From contig CANMCD010000014.1 in the NCBI GenBank assembly GCA_947496185.1, positions 40,873 to 104,872 on the forward strand: a stretch of DNA of 64,000 nucleotides. The letters run 5' to 3'. The translations under genes and the position numbers were made by a program. Under the pieces are notes generated by a model. It searched no databases. It was not told where the DNA came from and was given only the letters and a program-made list of their open reading frames with translations. Of this stretch, positions 25,819-34,207 are shown in pieces. The DNA is from an uncultured Tenacibaculum sp. Lineage in GTDB: Bacteria; Bacteroidota; Bacteroidia; Flavobacteriales; Flavobacteriaceae. Positions within the stretch are counted from its first letter, which is position 1. Each line of letters begins with the position of its first letter.

Positions 25819-26856
25819 ATGTCAACAAACATAACGCCTCTTTCGACTGAGCTTAAAAGTCTGATTCAAGAAAAAATTGATTTTAAGACAAAACCCTTAG
25901 GCGCTTTGGGCACATTGGAGACAATTGCTTTACAAATTGGGTTAATTCAAGAAACCGCTTCACCTAAGATTTCTAAACCAACTATTATGGTATTTGCAGG
26001 TGATCATGGTATTGCTAAAACACAAAAAGTAAGTCCATATCCACAAGAAGTAACCCAACAAATGGTTCATAATTTCTTAAGTGGTGGTGCTGCGATCAAT
26101 GTTTTTTGTGAACAGCATAATATTGACCTTCAAATTGTAGATGCTGGGGTAAATGCAGATTTTAAAGTACACCCTTTTTTAATCAATGCCAAAATTGATA
26201 AAGGAACTAATGACTACAGTCAAGAAAAAGCCATGTCAATGGAACTTTGTTTAAAAGCTCTTAAAGAAGGTAGAGAACTTGTAAGGGTCAGACATCAAAA
26301 AGGATGTAACACTATTGGTTTTGGAGAAATGGGTATCAGTAATACTTCCGCTGCTTCTTTACTGATGAGTTATTTTACCAAGACCCCTATAGAGGGGTGT
26401 GTAGGAAGGGGGACAGGGGTATCCGATGAAGGTTTGTTAATGAAAACTAATACCTTAAAAAAAGTATATGATTTACACAAAAATGAAATTAAAACTCCCT
26501 ATGATGCTTTATGTGCTTTTGGAGGATTTGAAATCGTTATGATGTGTGGTGCAATGATTGAGGCCGCAGCATTAAAAATGACGTTGTTGATTGATGGTTT
26601 TATTGTTACCTCCGCACTATTGGCTGCTTATCATTTACATCCAAAAATTGTTGAATATTGTATTTTCTCACATAGCTCTGGGGAGCAGGGGCATCAAAAA
26701 ATGTTGGATTATTTAGGTGCTACTCCTTTATTAAATTTAGGATTACGTTTAGGAGAAGGAACAGGATGTGCATTGGCTTTTCCTATCGTAGCGGCAAGTG
26801 TTAATTTTTTAAATAAAATGGCTACTTTTAAAAGTGCAAATATTACGGAAGCTTAA
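25819..26856 (+). CDS. cobT: Nicotinate-nucleotide:dimethylbenzimidazole phosphoribosyltransferase
   Basis: CobT makes alpha-ribazole phosphate from nicotinate mononucleotide and a benzimidazole base. The 345 residues include KTKPLGALGTLE at about 21-32, the VFAGDHGIAK motif at about 57-66, the FGEMGISNTSAASLL segment (about 173-187), and the catalytic glutamate E313 in LGEGTGCALAFP near the C-terminus. The gene lies between cobU and cobS, which use its product in the next step of the pathway. Confidence 0.95.
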   Translation: MSTNITPLSTELKSLIQEKIDFKTKPLGALGTLETIALQIGLIQETASPKISKPTIMVFAGDHGIAKTQKVSPYPQEVTQQMVHNFLSGGAAINVFCEQHNIDLQIVDAGVNADFKVHPFLINAKIDKGTNDYSQEKAMSMELCLKALKEGRELVRVRHQKGCNTIGFGEMGISNTSAASLLMSYFTKTPIEGCVGRGTGVSDEGLLMKTNTLKKVYDLHKNEIKTPYDALCAFGGFEIVMMCGAMIEAAALKMTLLIDGFIVTSALLAAYHLHPKIVEYCIFSHSSGEQGHQKMLDYLGATPLLNLGLRLGEGTGCALAFPIVAASVNFLNKMATFKSANITEA

Positions 26857-26858
26857 TC

Positions 26859-27629
26859 ATGATTAAAAGGCAGTTTTCTTATTTCTTAGCTTCCCTTTTT
26901 TTCTTCACAAGAATTCCTTGTGGTAAATGGGTAGATCATTCTTCGGAAGTTTTATTAAAGTGCCGTCGGTATTTTTCATTAGTGGGGCTAGTAATTGGCG
27001 CCATTGCTGCTTTGGTATATTATTTAGCACAGCGAATACTTCCTCTTGATTTATCTATTATACTGAGTATGGTTAGTTCTATTTGGGTCACTGGTGCTTT
27101 TCATGAAGATGGTTTCGCAGATGTATGTGATGGTTTTGGTGGAGGCTGGACGAAAGAACGTATTTTAACCATTATGAAAGACTCTAGACTCGGCACTTTT
27201 GGTGTTATTGGGTTGATTGCTATTCTTGGCACAAAATTTCTTTCGCTAATTCATTTGGAAAAACTAACAGTAAACATCCTATATGTTATTATATCAGGAC
27301 ATAGCATTAGTCGTTTTATAGCATCACTTTTACTTTTTAGTCATGCATATGTTAGAAAACAAGAAACAGCTAAAGTAAATCATGTTCGAGAAAAGCTTGG
27401 TGTCAAATCATTAATAATTAGTGGTATTTTTGGAATTCTTCCGTTGTTTTTATTTCAAAACTGGCGGGTGTTTTTAACCTTAATCCCTTTGTTTTTCACC
27501 TATTTATATATGGGATATTACTTTAAAAAATGGATCGGAGGGCAAACGGGAGATTGCGCTGGAGCTTTGCAACAAATCGCTGAAATTGTATTTTATATTT
27601 CTTTATTATCCTTATGGAAGTTATTTTAG
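26859..27629 (+). CDS. cobS: Cobalamin synthase (adenosylcobinamide-GDP ribazoletransferase)
   Basis: An integral membrane enzyme that joins adenosylcobinamide-GDP to alpha-ribazole (phosphate) to form cobalamin. The protein has 256 residues with about six hydrophobic helices. The metal-binding motif FHEDGFADVCDGFGGGW lies at about residues 79-95 and MKDSRLGTFGVIGL at about 105-118. A late GGQTGDCAGALQQ segment (near 233) is also typical. It begins two bases after cobT and overlaps cobC by 16 bases, so all four genes are translated as a tight operon. Confidence 0.95.
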   Translation: MIKRQFSYFLASLFFFTRIPCGKWVDHSSEVLLKCRRYFSLVGLVIGAIAALVYYLAQRILPLDLSIILSMVSSIWVTGAFHEDGFADVCDGFGGGWTKERILTIMKDSRLGTFGVIGLIAILGTKFLSLIHLEKLTVNILYVIISGHSISRFIASLLLFSHAYVRKQETAKVNHVREKLGVKSLIISGIFGILPLFLFQNWRVFLTLIPLFFTYLYMGYYFKKWIGGQTGDCAGALQQIAEIVFYISLLSLWKLF

Positions 27630-28141
27630 TAAGACATACTGCTCCCAAAATTGCTAAGGGAATCTGCTATGGTCAAACAGACCTAGATCTATGTAATTCT
27701 TTCCCTGAAGAGTTACAAGCAATACGAAATATTGTACCTATCAATGATCCATCCATTGTATACTATACGAGTCCATTAAAAAGATGTGTATTACTAGCAC
27801 AGGAACTTAATCCAAAAGTGATTTTTGATAATCGTCTAAAAGAACTTAATTTTGGGGACTGGGAGTTGAAAAATTGGAATGATATCGATAAAAAAGTACT
27901 CGATCCTTGGATGGAAGATTTTGTACATACTCCTGCCACCAATGGAGAATCCTATATAGATTTACAAAAAAGAACCGTTAATTTTCTTGAAGAACTTAGA
28001 GAAAAAAAACAAAAAACTTCCGTAGTTGTTACTCATGCAGGCGTAATTCGTAGTATGTGGGCGTATGTAAATCATATTCCCTTAGAAAAATCATTTGACT
28101 TAAAACTTAGTTATGGAGCTGTTATCAAACTTACTATTTAA
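27614..28141 (+). CDS. cobC: Alpha-ribazole phosphatase-like histidine phosphatase
   Basis: A 175-residue member of the histidine phosphatase superfamily, assigned as CobC from its place in the cob operon. The phosphate pocket residues are R7 and H8 of the LVRHTAP motif, the YTSPLKRC segment (about 53-60), the LNFGDWE acidic motif (about 76-82) and the second histidine in VTHAGVIR (about 139-146). CobC removes the 5'-phosphate of alpha-ribazole phosphate or of cobalamin phosphate. It overlaps cobS upstream and the substrate-binding protein gene downstream (29 bases). Confidence 0.88.
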   Translation: MEVILVRHTAPKIAKGICYGQTDLDLCNSFPEELQAIRNIVPINDPSIVYYTSPLKRCVLLAQELNPKVIFDNRLKELNFGDWELKNWNDIDKKVLDPWMEDFVHTPATNGESYIDLQKRTVNFLEELREKKQKTSVVVTHAGVIRSMWAYVNHIPLEKSFDLKLSYGAVIKLTI

Positions 28142-29261
28142 CCTATCGAAAAAAAATATAACATTTTTCATTTTTAGCTGTTTTCTTTTTATTCACTGTA
28201 AAAAAACAGTAAGCCCCACCTCAACTGACAATATTAAAAACAGTGCTATAAAATATGCCAAAGGCTTTAACATTATTAAAGAAGGGAATCAAAAGAAGTT
28301 AATTATAAAAAAAGTTTTTCAGGGGACCTCCCATTCTTTTACGTTCCTGCTAAATCACCAAAATAGTAATAAGAAAAACAACATTAAAATTCCAATAGAA
28401 AAAGTGGTGGTCACAAGTACCACACATATCCCGATGCTAGAATTACTAAACGTTGAAGAATCCCTGATTGGATTTCCTCATACACGTTATATCTCTTCTA
28501 AAAAGACAAGAGTAAATATCGATCGGGGAAAAATCATGGATTTGGGAATGGAACAAGATATTAATGTTGAAAAGTTATTAGATCTTCAACCTGATTTAGT
28601 TGTAGGCTTTTCTATTTATGCCAATAATAAAATATACGAAAACATTGAAAAATCTGGAATTCCAGTTATTTTTAATGGTGATTGGTTGGAAGAAACCCCC
28701 TTGGGAAGAGCTGAATGGATTAAGTTTTTTGGTGCTTTATACAATAAAGAAAAACAAGCAGATAGTATTTTTTCATCGATTGAAAAAGAATATTTAAAAG
28801 CGAAAAAAATTGCAAAAAGAAACACCAATAGTCCTACTGTATTATCAGGAAGCATGTTTAAAGATGTTTGGAATGTTCCCGCTGGTGAAAGCTATTATGC
28901 GTCCTTTTTTAAGGATGCTTATTTGAATTATTTATGGAAAGACACCAAAGGTAGCGGTAGCATTCCCCTTAGTTTTGAACAAGTATTGGAAAAGGCAAAA
29001 CATGCCGATTATTGGATTAAATGTGGTTTTTTTTCTTCAAAAGAACAAATCTTAAATGCTAGTATTCATTACCAAGAACTAAATGCCCTTAAAAACGATC
29101 AAGTATATACGATTACTCATAAAAAAGGAGCAACAGGCGGACATCTCTTTTTTGAATTGTCAACGGTTCGACCTGATCTGGTTTTAAAAGATTTGATTAA
29201 GATTACACAGCCAGATCTACTCCCTGCATATGAGCTTAGTTTTTTTTCAAAGGTTAATTAA
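28113..29261 (+). CDS. BtuF-like ABC transporter substrate-binding lipoprotein
   Basis: A 382-residue periplasmic binding protein of the BtuF/FhuD fold. The lipoprotein signal FFIFSCFLFIHC places the lipidated cysteine at about residue 29. The two-lobe helical-backbone pattern is visible: VVVTSTTHIPMLELL (about 99-113), LDLQPDLVVGFS (about 158-169), FNGDWLEETPLGRAEWIKFFGAL (about 188-210), and a second lobe with ADYWIKCG and QVYTITHKKG. Its place after cobC points to cobalamin or cobinamide as ligand. No BtuC or BtuD partner lies in the window, so the rest of the importer must be encoded elsewhere. The long overlap with cobC suggests translational coupling. Confidence 0.82.
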   Translation: MELLSNLLFNLSKKNITFFIFSCFLFIHCKKTVSPTSTDNIKNSAIKYAKGFNIIKEGNQKKLIIKKVFQGTSHSFTFLLNHQNSNKKNNIKIPIEKVVVTSTTHIPMLELLNVEESLIGFPHTRYISSKKTRVNIDRGKIMDLGMEQDINVEKLLDLQPDLVVGFSIYANNKIYENIEKSGIPVIFNGDWLEETPLGRAEWIKFFGALYNKEKQADSIFSSIEKEYLKAKKIAKRNTNSPTVLSGSMFKDVWNVPAGESYYASFFKDAYLNYLWKDTKGSGSIPLSFEQVLEKAKHADYWIKCGFFSSKEQILNASIHYQELNALKNDQVYTITHKKGATGGHLFFELSTVRPDLVLKDLIKITQPDLLPAYELSFFSKVN

Positions 29262-29266
29262 AAGCG

Positions 29267-29779
29267 ATGAAAAAAAAGATTTTAATAGTTTCCGATATTT
29301 TAGGCTATACTATAAACACTGATAGTTTTTCTTTTTTTAAAGGAGCTGAGGTTTTATGTTTATCGGCTCCTAAAATTGCTAAAATACCCGTTGATACCTT
29401 ACCTAAAGATCAAGTGCATACATTATTTCTAAAATAAGGAATTGACCGTTGTGTAAACCAACTCTCTTATTATGGTAAAGTTGATATTGCCATAGGCTTA
29501 AGCATAGGGGGATACATTTTATGGAAGGCAGCACTAAAAGGCTTACATATAAATAACTTAGTTTGTATATCTACTACTCGTTTGAGGTATGAAACGTTAA
29601 AACCTAATACACATATTTCTCTTTTCAATGGCGATAGAGACCTCTATGTACCTTCTGAAGCATGGGAAAAACAGATGAAACTATCCATCATTAGGTACAA
29701 AGAGTTAGGGCATGATTTCTATAAGAATGATAAAAGCTTAAAGGATATTTTTATTCATTTAAACTCCATTATAAATTAG
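29267..29779 (+). pseudogene. Small alpha/beta hydrolase-like gene interrupted by one TAA stop
   Basis: From ATG at 29267 the frame reads MKKKILIVSDILGYT and continues for 56 codons to a TAA at 29435-29437, then stays open in the same frame for another 113 codons to the stop at 29777-29779. The second half has a nucleophile-elbow-like IGLSIGGY segment, a FNGDRDLYVP segment (acidic residue) and a YKELGHDFY segment (histidine), which is an alpha/beta hydrolase triad order. Only one base (CAA or AAA to TAA) separates it from an intact gene of about 170 residues. It starts five bases after the BtuF-like gene and closes the cob operon. I see no signal for stop-codon recoding. Confidence 0.75.
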
Positions 29780-29790
29780 AAGTCTAAACG

Positions 29791-29830
29791 AAAACAAGGG
29801 TGAGATTATGGTCATCTCACCCTTGTTTCT
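29791..29830. terminator. Bidirectional terminator between the cob operon and accA
   Basis: AAACAAGGGTGAGA and TCTCACCCTTGTTT form a 14-pair stem around a short loop, with flanking A and T runs. It serves both convergent transcripts. Confidence 0.92.
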
Positions 29831-29852
29831 ATATTGCAAAGAAGTAACGTAA

Positions 29853-30806
29853 CTACTCTTTATATACGCCCATATTGGCATATTTATCCATACGTTTACT
29901 TATTAAATCTTCAGTATTTAAATCTTTTAACTCTTCAAAAGCACTTAATATTTGGCTTTGAACAGCCTCGAAAGCTCCCTCACGATCCGTATGAGCACCT
30001 CCAGCAGGCTCTTCTATAATTCCGTCAATTAACTCTAGGTTTTTCATATCTTCACCAGTCAACTTAAGTGCTTCAGCTGCCTGTTCTTTATATTCCCAAC
30101 TACGCCATAAAATAGAAGAACATGATTCAGGAGAAATCACTGTATACCAAGTGTTTTCCATCATATATACTCTATCTCCTACTCCAATACCTATAGCACC
30201 ACCTGAAGCTCCTTCTCCGATGACCACACTAATAATCGGTGTTTTAAGACGTGTCATTTCGAAAATGTTTCTAGCAATTGCTTCTCCTTGTCCTCGTTCT
30301 TCTGCTTCTAAACCGGGATATGCTCCTGGCGTATCAACAAAAGTTACTACAGGGATACCAAATTTCTCCGCCATACGCATTAAACGCAATGCTTTACGAT
30401 ATCCTTCAGGGTTTGCCATCCCGAAATTCCTGTACTGACGTGTCTTGGTGTTATATCCTTTTTGTTGACCAATGAACATAAAAGATTGGTCTCCAATTTT
30501 ACCTAAACCACCAATCATTGCCTTATCGTCACGAACACTTCGATCTCCATGTAGCTCCATAAAGGTATCCCCACAAATAGCCTTAATATAATCTAATGTA
30601 TAAGGTCTATTAGGGTGACGTGATAATTGTACTCGTTGCCAAGGCGTAAGGTTTTTATATATATCTTTTCTAGTTTTTGCTAACTTATCTTTTATTTTTT
30701 TGCACGTTTCCGTAACATCTACATCACTTTCTTTACCTATGTCATAACATTTAGCCAATTGATCTTCTAGTTCTTTTATTGGCAGTTCAAAATCTAAATA
30801 TTCCAT
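29853..30806 (-). CDS. accA: Acetyl-CoA carboxylase carboxyltransferase, alpha subunit
   Basis: One half of the carboxyltransferase that moves CO2 from carboxybiotin to acetyl-CoA, the first step in fatty acid synthesis. The 317-residue length is normal. Family segments include [14 protein letters not shown] (about 62-75), [21 protein letters not shown] (about 82-102), [27 protein letters not shown] (about 152-178) and the oxyanion region [18 protein letters not shown] (about 198-215). Its beta-subunit partner gene is not in the window. A TATGTTTG box about 50 bases before the start (30863-30856, minus strand) resembles the -7 element, but without a matching TTG. Confidence 0.95.
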   Translation of the reverse strand: MEYLDFELPIKELEDQLAKCYDIGKESDVDVTETCKKIKDKLAKTRKDIYKNLTPWQRVQLSRHPNRPYTLDYIKAICGDTFMELHGDRSVRDDKAMIGGLGKIGDQSFMFIGQQKGYNTKTRQYRNFGMANPEGYRKALRLMRMAEKFGIPVVTFVDTPGAYPGLEAEERGQGEAIARNIFEMTRLKTPIISVVIGEGASGGAIGIGVGDRVYMMENTWYTVISPESCSSILWRSWEYKEQAAEALKLTGEDMKNLELIDGIIEEPAGGAHTDREGAFEAVQSQILSAFEELKDLNTEDLISKRMDKYANMGVYKE

Positions 30807-30950
30807 AGTATATTCTAGTTTGATTTTCGATTTATTATATCAGTTATTTGAAAGACAAACATACTAAAAATTTATACAGTTATATTGCTTCATGATTATT
30901 TTAATGTCATTTGTGCTAAAGTATTTTTCTTTCAACAAACGTTCTTCCTT

Positions 30951-32036
30951 CTAATTATTTGATTTAAAATATAAGTAGATCGCCAGAATACCAAAAATAA
31001 TATTAGGCATCCATACATTTACTAAGGCATTTGCATCCGCTACAGCACCTAATACTTGCCCAATTTTCATAAAAAACACGTATATAAACATAATCGCTAT
31101 TCCTACAGCTAAATTAACGCCTAAACCACCTCTTCGTTTTTTATGTGCTAATGCAACTGCTATAAAAGTTAATATATAAGAAGCTATCGGTAGGCTTGTT
31201 CTTTTGTAAAGTTCAACATAGTAGGCATTCAAGTTTTTTATACCTCTCTTTTTGGATATTTCTATAAAGTCAATTAACTCACCAGATCGCATTTCTTGTG
31301 CCATGATATCTTTGTAGTTAAAATCTTTCGGAGTAAAGGCAAAAGTAGTATCTAAGCTATTCCCTGAAAAAATACTATCGTATTTCCTATAAATCTTTCG
31401 TTTTTTCCAGTCGTATAGTCTAAATATACTGTCTTCCTTTCTCCAATTAATATTGTCTGCTGTTAGTTTGTATTTTAAATTAATACCGTCATAAATATCC
31501 ATTGAAAAATTGTATCCTGAATTTCTTTTTAAATTAAAATTCTGTACATAGATATAGGTACTGTCATTTAATTGTAGGCTAAAATCACGTACAGTATTAT
31601 CTTGATTAATTTTTCTTGACAAATATTTTTTCTCAAATGCTTTTCTTGTTTTACTACTTGATGGCACAAAGAAATGATTCATTAACAATGCTACCCCCGC
31701 AATAATAGTAGCCCCTACAAAATATGGATACAAAAACCTAGTAAAAGATACTTGTCCGTTATTAATAGCGACAATTTCAGTGTTATTAGCTAATTTGGAA
31801 GTAAACAGAATTACAGCAATAAATAATGCCAATGGCATAAAGGTATTGGCATAATAGATAATAAAGTTTTTGTAATAGTCAAAAACTACCTCATAAAAAG
31901 TAAGCGTATCCTGACGTAAAAACTTGTCTATTTTTTCGGATATATCAATAGCAACTGCTATTGGAATAAATATTAATAAGGTAAATAAAAAAGTTACCAA
32001 ATAACGCTTTAGTATATATCTGTCTAGTATTTTCAA
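30951..32036 (-). CDS. LptF/LptG-family lipopolysaccharide export permease
   Basis: A 361-residue inner-membrane protein with about three hydrophobic helices at the N-terminus (from about residue 10), a periplasmic beta-jellyroll-like middle part (about 130-260) and three C-terminal helices. The N-terminal MKILDRYILKRYLVTFLFTLL and the ELYKRTSLPIASYILTFIAVALAHKKRRGG segment (about 275-304) are typical. In LPS export two such permeases work with LptB and LptC. Whether this is the F or G partner cannot be told. It starts one base after the tgt stop, an arrangement that suggests co-transcription with tgt. Confidence 0.88.
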   Translation of the reverse strand: MKILDRYILKRYLVTFLFTLLIFIPIAVAIDISEKIDKFLRQDTLTFYEVVFDYYKNFIIYYANTFMPLALFIAVILFTSKLANNTEIVAINNGQVSFTRFLYPYFVGATIIAGVALLMNHFFVPSSSKTRKAFEKKYLSRKINQDNTVRDFSLQLNDSTYIYVQNFNLKRNSGYNFSMDIYDGINLKYKLTADNINWRKEDSIFRLYDWKKRKIYRKYDSIFSGNSLDTTFAFTPKDFNYKDIMAQEMRSGELIDFIEISKKRGIKNLNAYYVELYKRTSLPIASYILTFIAVALAHKKRRGGLGVNLAVGIAIMFIYVFFMKIGQVLGAVADANALVNVWMPNIIFGILAIYLYFKSNN

Positions 32037-32037
32037 T

Positions 32038-33168
32038 TTACAAACGTTTGTTCATTTGTTTAACCATTTTATCTTTCCATTCACTAAAATCTCCTGCCAA
32101 TATATGTTTTCTTGCTTCTCTAACCAACCATAAGTAAAACCCTAAATTATGTATAGAAGCGATTTGTTTTCCTAACATTTCCCTTGCAGCAAAAAGATGT
32201 CTTAAATATGCTTTTGAATACAATGTATCTACAAAAGTAATCCCCATTTCATCTATAGGAGAAAAGTCATTTTCCCATTTTTTATTTTTTATATTAATGG
32301 TTCCATGTGCCGTAAACAACATACCATTTCTGGCATTTCTAGTCGGCATCACACAATCAAACATATCAACACCCAATGCTATATTTTCCAATATATTTAT
32401 CGGTGTACCCACCCCCATTAAATATCGGGGTTTATCTGTAGGTAGAATACTACAAACTGCATCCGTCATGGCATACATTTCTTCTGCTGGTTCTCCTACT
32501 GAAAGACCACCTATTGCATTTCCTTCTGCTTCTACAGAAGCAATAAACTCTGCTGATTGTTTTCTTAAGTCTGTATAAGTACTTCCTTGTACAATTGGAA
32601 ACAATGTTTGATTATAGCCGTATTTTAACGGTACTTTTTCAAGATGATTAATACATCGTTTCAGCCACCTATGAGTCATATGCATTGATTGCTTTGCATA
32701 ACTATAATCACAAGGATATGGAGTACATTCATCAAATGCCATTATAATATCTGCCCCTATTGAGCGTTGAATTTCCATGACATTTTCTGGTGTAAAAAAA
32801 TGTAAAGACCCGTCTATATGACTTTTAAACTTTACACCTTCTTCGTTTATTTTTCTTCTCCCAGATAAGGAATAAACCTGATAACCACCACTATCTGTCA
32901 AAATACTTCTATCCCAATTCATGAATTTATGTAATCCTCCTGCCTCTTCTAGTATTTTTGTTTGTGGACGTAAATAAAGATGGTAGGTATTCCCTAATAT
33001 TATATCAGGATTAATATCATTCTTCAATTCAGATTGGTGTACTCCCTTTACAGTTGCTACGGTACCTACTGGCATAAATATAGGTGTCTCTATCGTTCCG
33101 TGATCTGTGGTAATTACTCCAGCTCTTGCCTTACTTTTGGGGTCGGTTGTTTTTAAATCAAATAGCAT
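32038..33168 (-). CDS. tgt: Queuine/preQ1 tRNA-guanine transglycosylase
   Basis: Tgt exchanges guanine 34 for preQ1 in tRNAs with GUN anticodons. The start is taken at the ATG at 33168 (376 residues, MLFDLKTTDPKSKARAG), matching the family length; a TTG nine bases upstream is less likely. Catalytic and substrate residues are present: TDSGGYQVYSL (nucleophile region, about 93), MAFDECTPYP (about 143), GGLSVGEP, and MFDCVMPTRNARNG with the second aspartate (about 265). The zinc-binding CxCxxC motif expected after the GxxxI(K)N segment is missing: the region reads DEMGITFVDTLYSKAYLRHLF, while the histidine in SIHNLGFYLW is kept. Confidence 0.93.
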   Translation of the reverse strand: MLFDLKTTDPKSKARAGVITTDHGTIETPIFMPVGTVATVKGVHQSELKNDINPDIILGNTYHLYLRPQTKILEEAGGLHKFMNWDRSILTDSGGYQVYSLSGRRKINEEGVKFKSHIDGSLHFFTPENVMEIQRSIGADIIMAFDECTPYPCDYSYAKQSMHMTHRWLKRCINHLEKVPLKYGYNQTLFPIVQGSTYTDLRKQSAEFIASVEAEGNAIGGLSVGEPAEEMYAMTDAVCSILPTDKPRYLMGVGTPINILENIALGVDMFDCVMPTRNARNGMLFTAHGTINIKNKKWENDFSPIDEMGITFVDTLYSKAYLRHLFAAREMLGKQIASIHNLGFYLWLVREARKHILAGDFSEWKDKMVKQMNKRL

Positions 33169-33319
33169 AGTGCGCAAAGATACACATGTAAGTTTAATGT
33201 TAAACCTTAATTATACATTAAAAAATAGATTACAGGTGGCTATAAAGTAGAAAATTAACATATTCTTATATCTTTTACACTACACATAGCGAATGTTCTG
33301 TATAAGAATAGTATTACAT

Positions 33320-34117
33320 TTATTTCTTTCGTTTTCTTCCAAATTTCACTGATTTGTTGGGTGTAGGTGTTTTTTGGGGTGTTTTTGATGCTTCCTCTGT
33401 TTTCGAAGATGATGCTACCATCTGATTTATTTTATCAACTTCTGCAGTTGTTAACTCTCGCCATGCTCCATTTTTAAGCCCTGCCAAAGAAACGTTCATT
33501 ATACGAGTACGTTTAAGTTTTTTTACTTCGTAGCCCAAATATTCACACATACGTCTTATTTGGCGATTTAACCCTTGAACTAAGGTTATTTTAAAGGTTG
33601 TTTCTGATACTCTTACTACTTTACATTTTTTTGTTACGGTTCCTAAAATAGGGATTCCGTTTGCCATTCTTCTAAGAAAACGATCATCAAAAGTTTTGTT
33701 AACTGTAACGATATATTCTTTTTCATGATTATTACCAGCTCTTAATATTTTATTAACGATATCGCCATCGTTGGTCAAAAAAATAAGACCTTCAGAGGGT
33801 TTATCTAACCTACCAATAGGAAATAATCTTTGTGGATGGTTCAAAAATTTCACAATATTTTTCTTCTCCTTACTATCTGTAGTGCAAACAATACCAACAG
33901 GTTTATTAAGCGCTATATAAAGGGGTCTTGGTTTTGGTCGCAATGGTTTTCCGTCAACAACGACCTTATCACCTTGAAAAACTCGGTTTCCTAATACAGC
34001 TACTTCCCCATTAATAGAGACTCTTTTTTCTAGAATAATTTTTTCTGCTTCCCTCCTTGAGCATATTCCAGTACTGCTAATGTATTTATTGATATTTATA
34101 GACTCCTTATTATCCAT
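33320..34117 (-). CDS. rluF: 23S rRNA pseudouridine synthase, RluF-like
   Basis: A 265-residue pseudouridine synthase of the RsuA/RluB/E/F family. It has an N-terminal S4 domain ([22 protein letters not shown], about residues 7-28), then the catalytic domain with the active aspartate D105 in [19 protein letters not shown]. The [30 protein letters not shown]-type and [28 protein letters not shown] segments are closest to E. coli RluF, which modifies U2604. The C-terminus is a basic, proline-rich tail, also found in RluF. The ATG at 34117 is chosen over an upstream TTG at 34126 because it gives the usual start of the S4 domain. Confidence 0.88.
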   Translation of the reverse strand: MDNKESININKYISSTGICSRREAEKIILEKRVSINGEVAVLGNRVFQGDKVVVDGKPLRPKPRPLYIALNKPVGIVCTTDSKEKKNIVKFLNHPQRLFPIGRLDKPSEGLIFLTNDGDIVNKILRAGNNHEKEYIVTVNKTFDDRFLRRMANGIPILGTVTKKCKVVRVSETTFKITLVQGLNRQIRRMCEYLGYEVKKLKRTRIMNVSLAGLKNGAWRELTTAEVDKINQMVASSSKTEEASKTPQKTPTPNKSVKFGRKRKK

Positions 34118-34136
34118 CAACAGCAAAGAAAAACAA

Positions 34137-34175
34137 AAACCTCAAGATATTGATACTTCTTCTTGAGGTTTTTTA
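34137..34175 (-). terminator. Terminator after the 3,436-residue adhesin gene
   Basis: AACCTCAAGA and TCTTGAGGTT pair around a loop with flanking A/T runs, 35 bases or so past the giant gene stop. It is nearly symmetrical, so it could act in both directions. Confidence 0.85.
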
Positions 34176-34207
34176 TTATATCGCTACAGAACTTTCTACT
34201 CACTAGC

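Noticed and set aside
29435-29437. TAA stop in the hydrolase gene read as a recoding site
   Set aside because: TAA is not used for selenocysteine or pyrrolysine and no stem-loop or slippery sequence is seen; a point mutation is simpler.
33169-33180. TATCTTTG box directly before the tgt start as a promoter
   Set aside because: It would place the transcript start at or within the start codon and no TTG lies at the required distance; chance is likely in AT-rich DNA.
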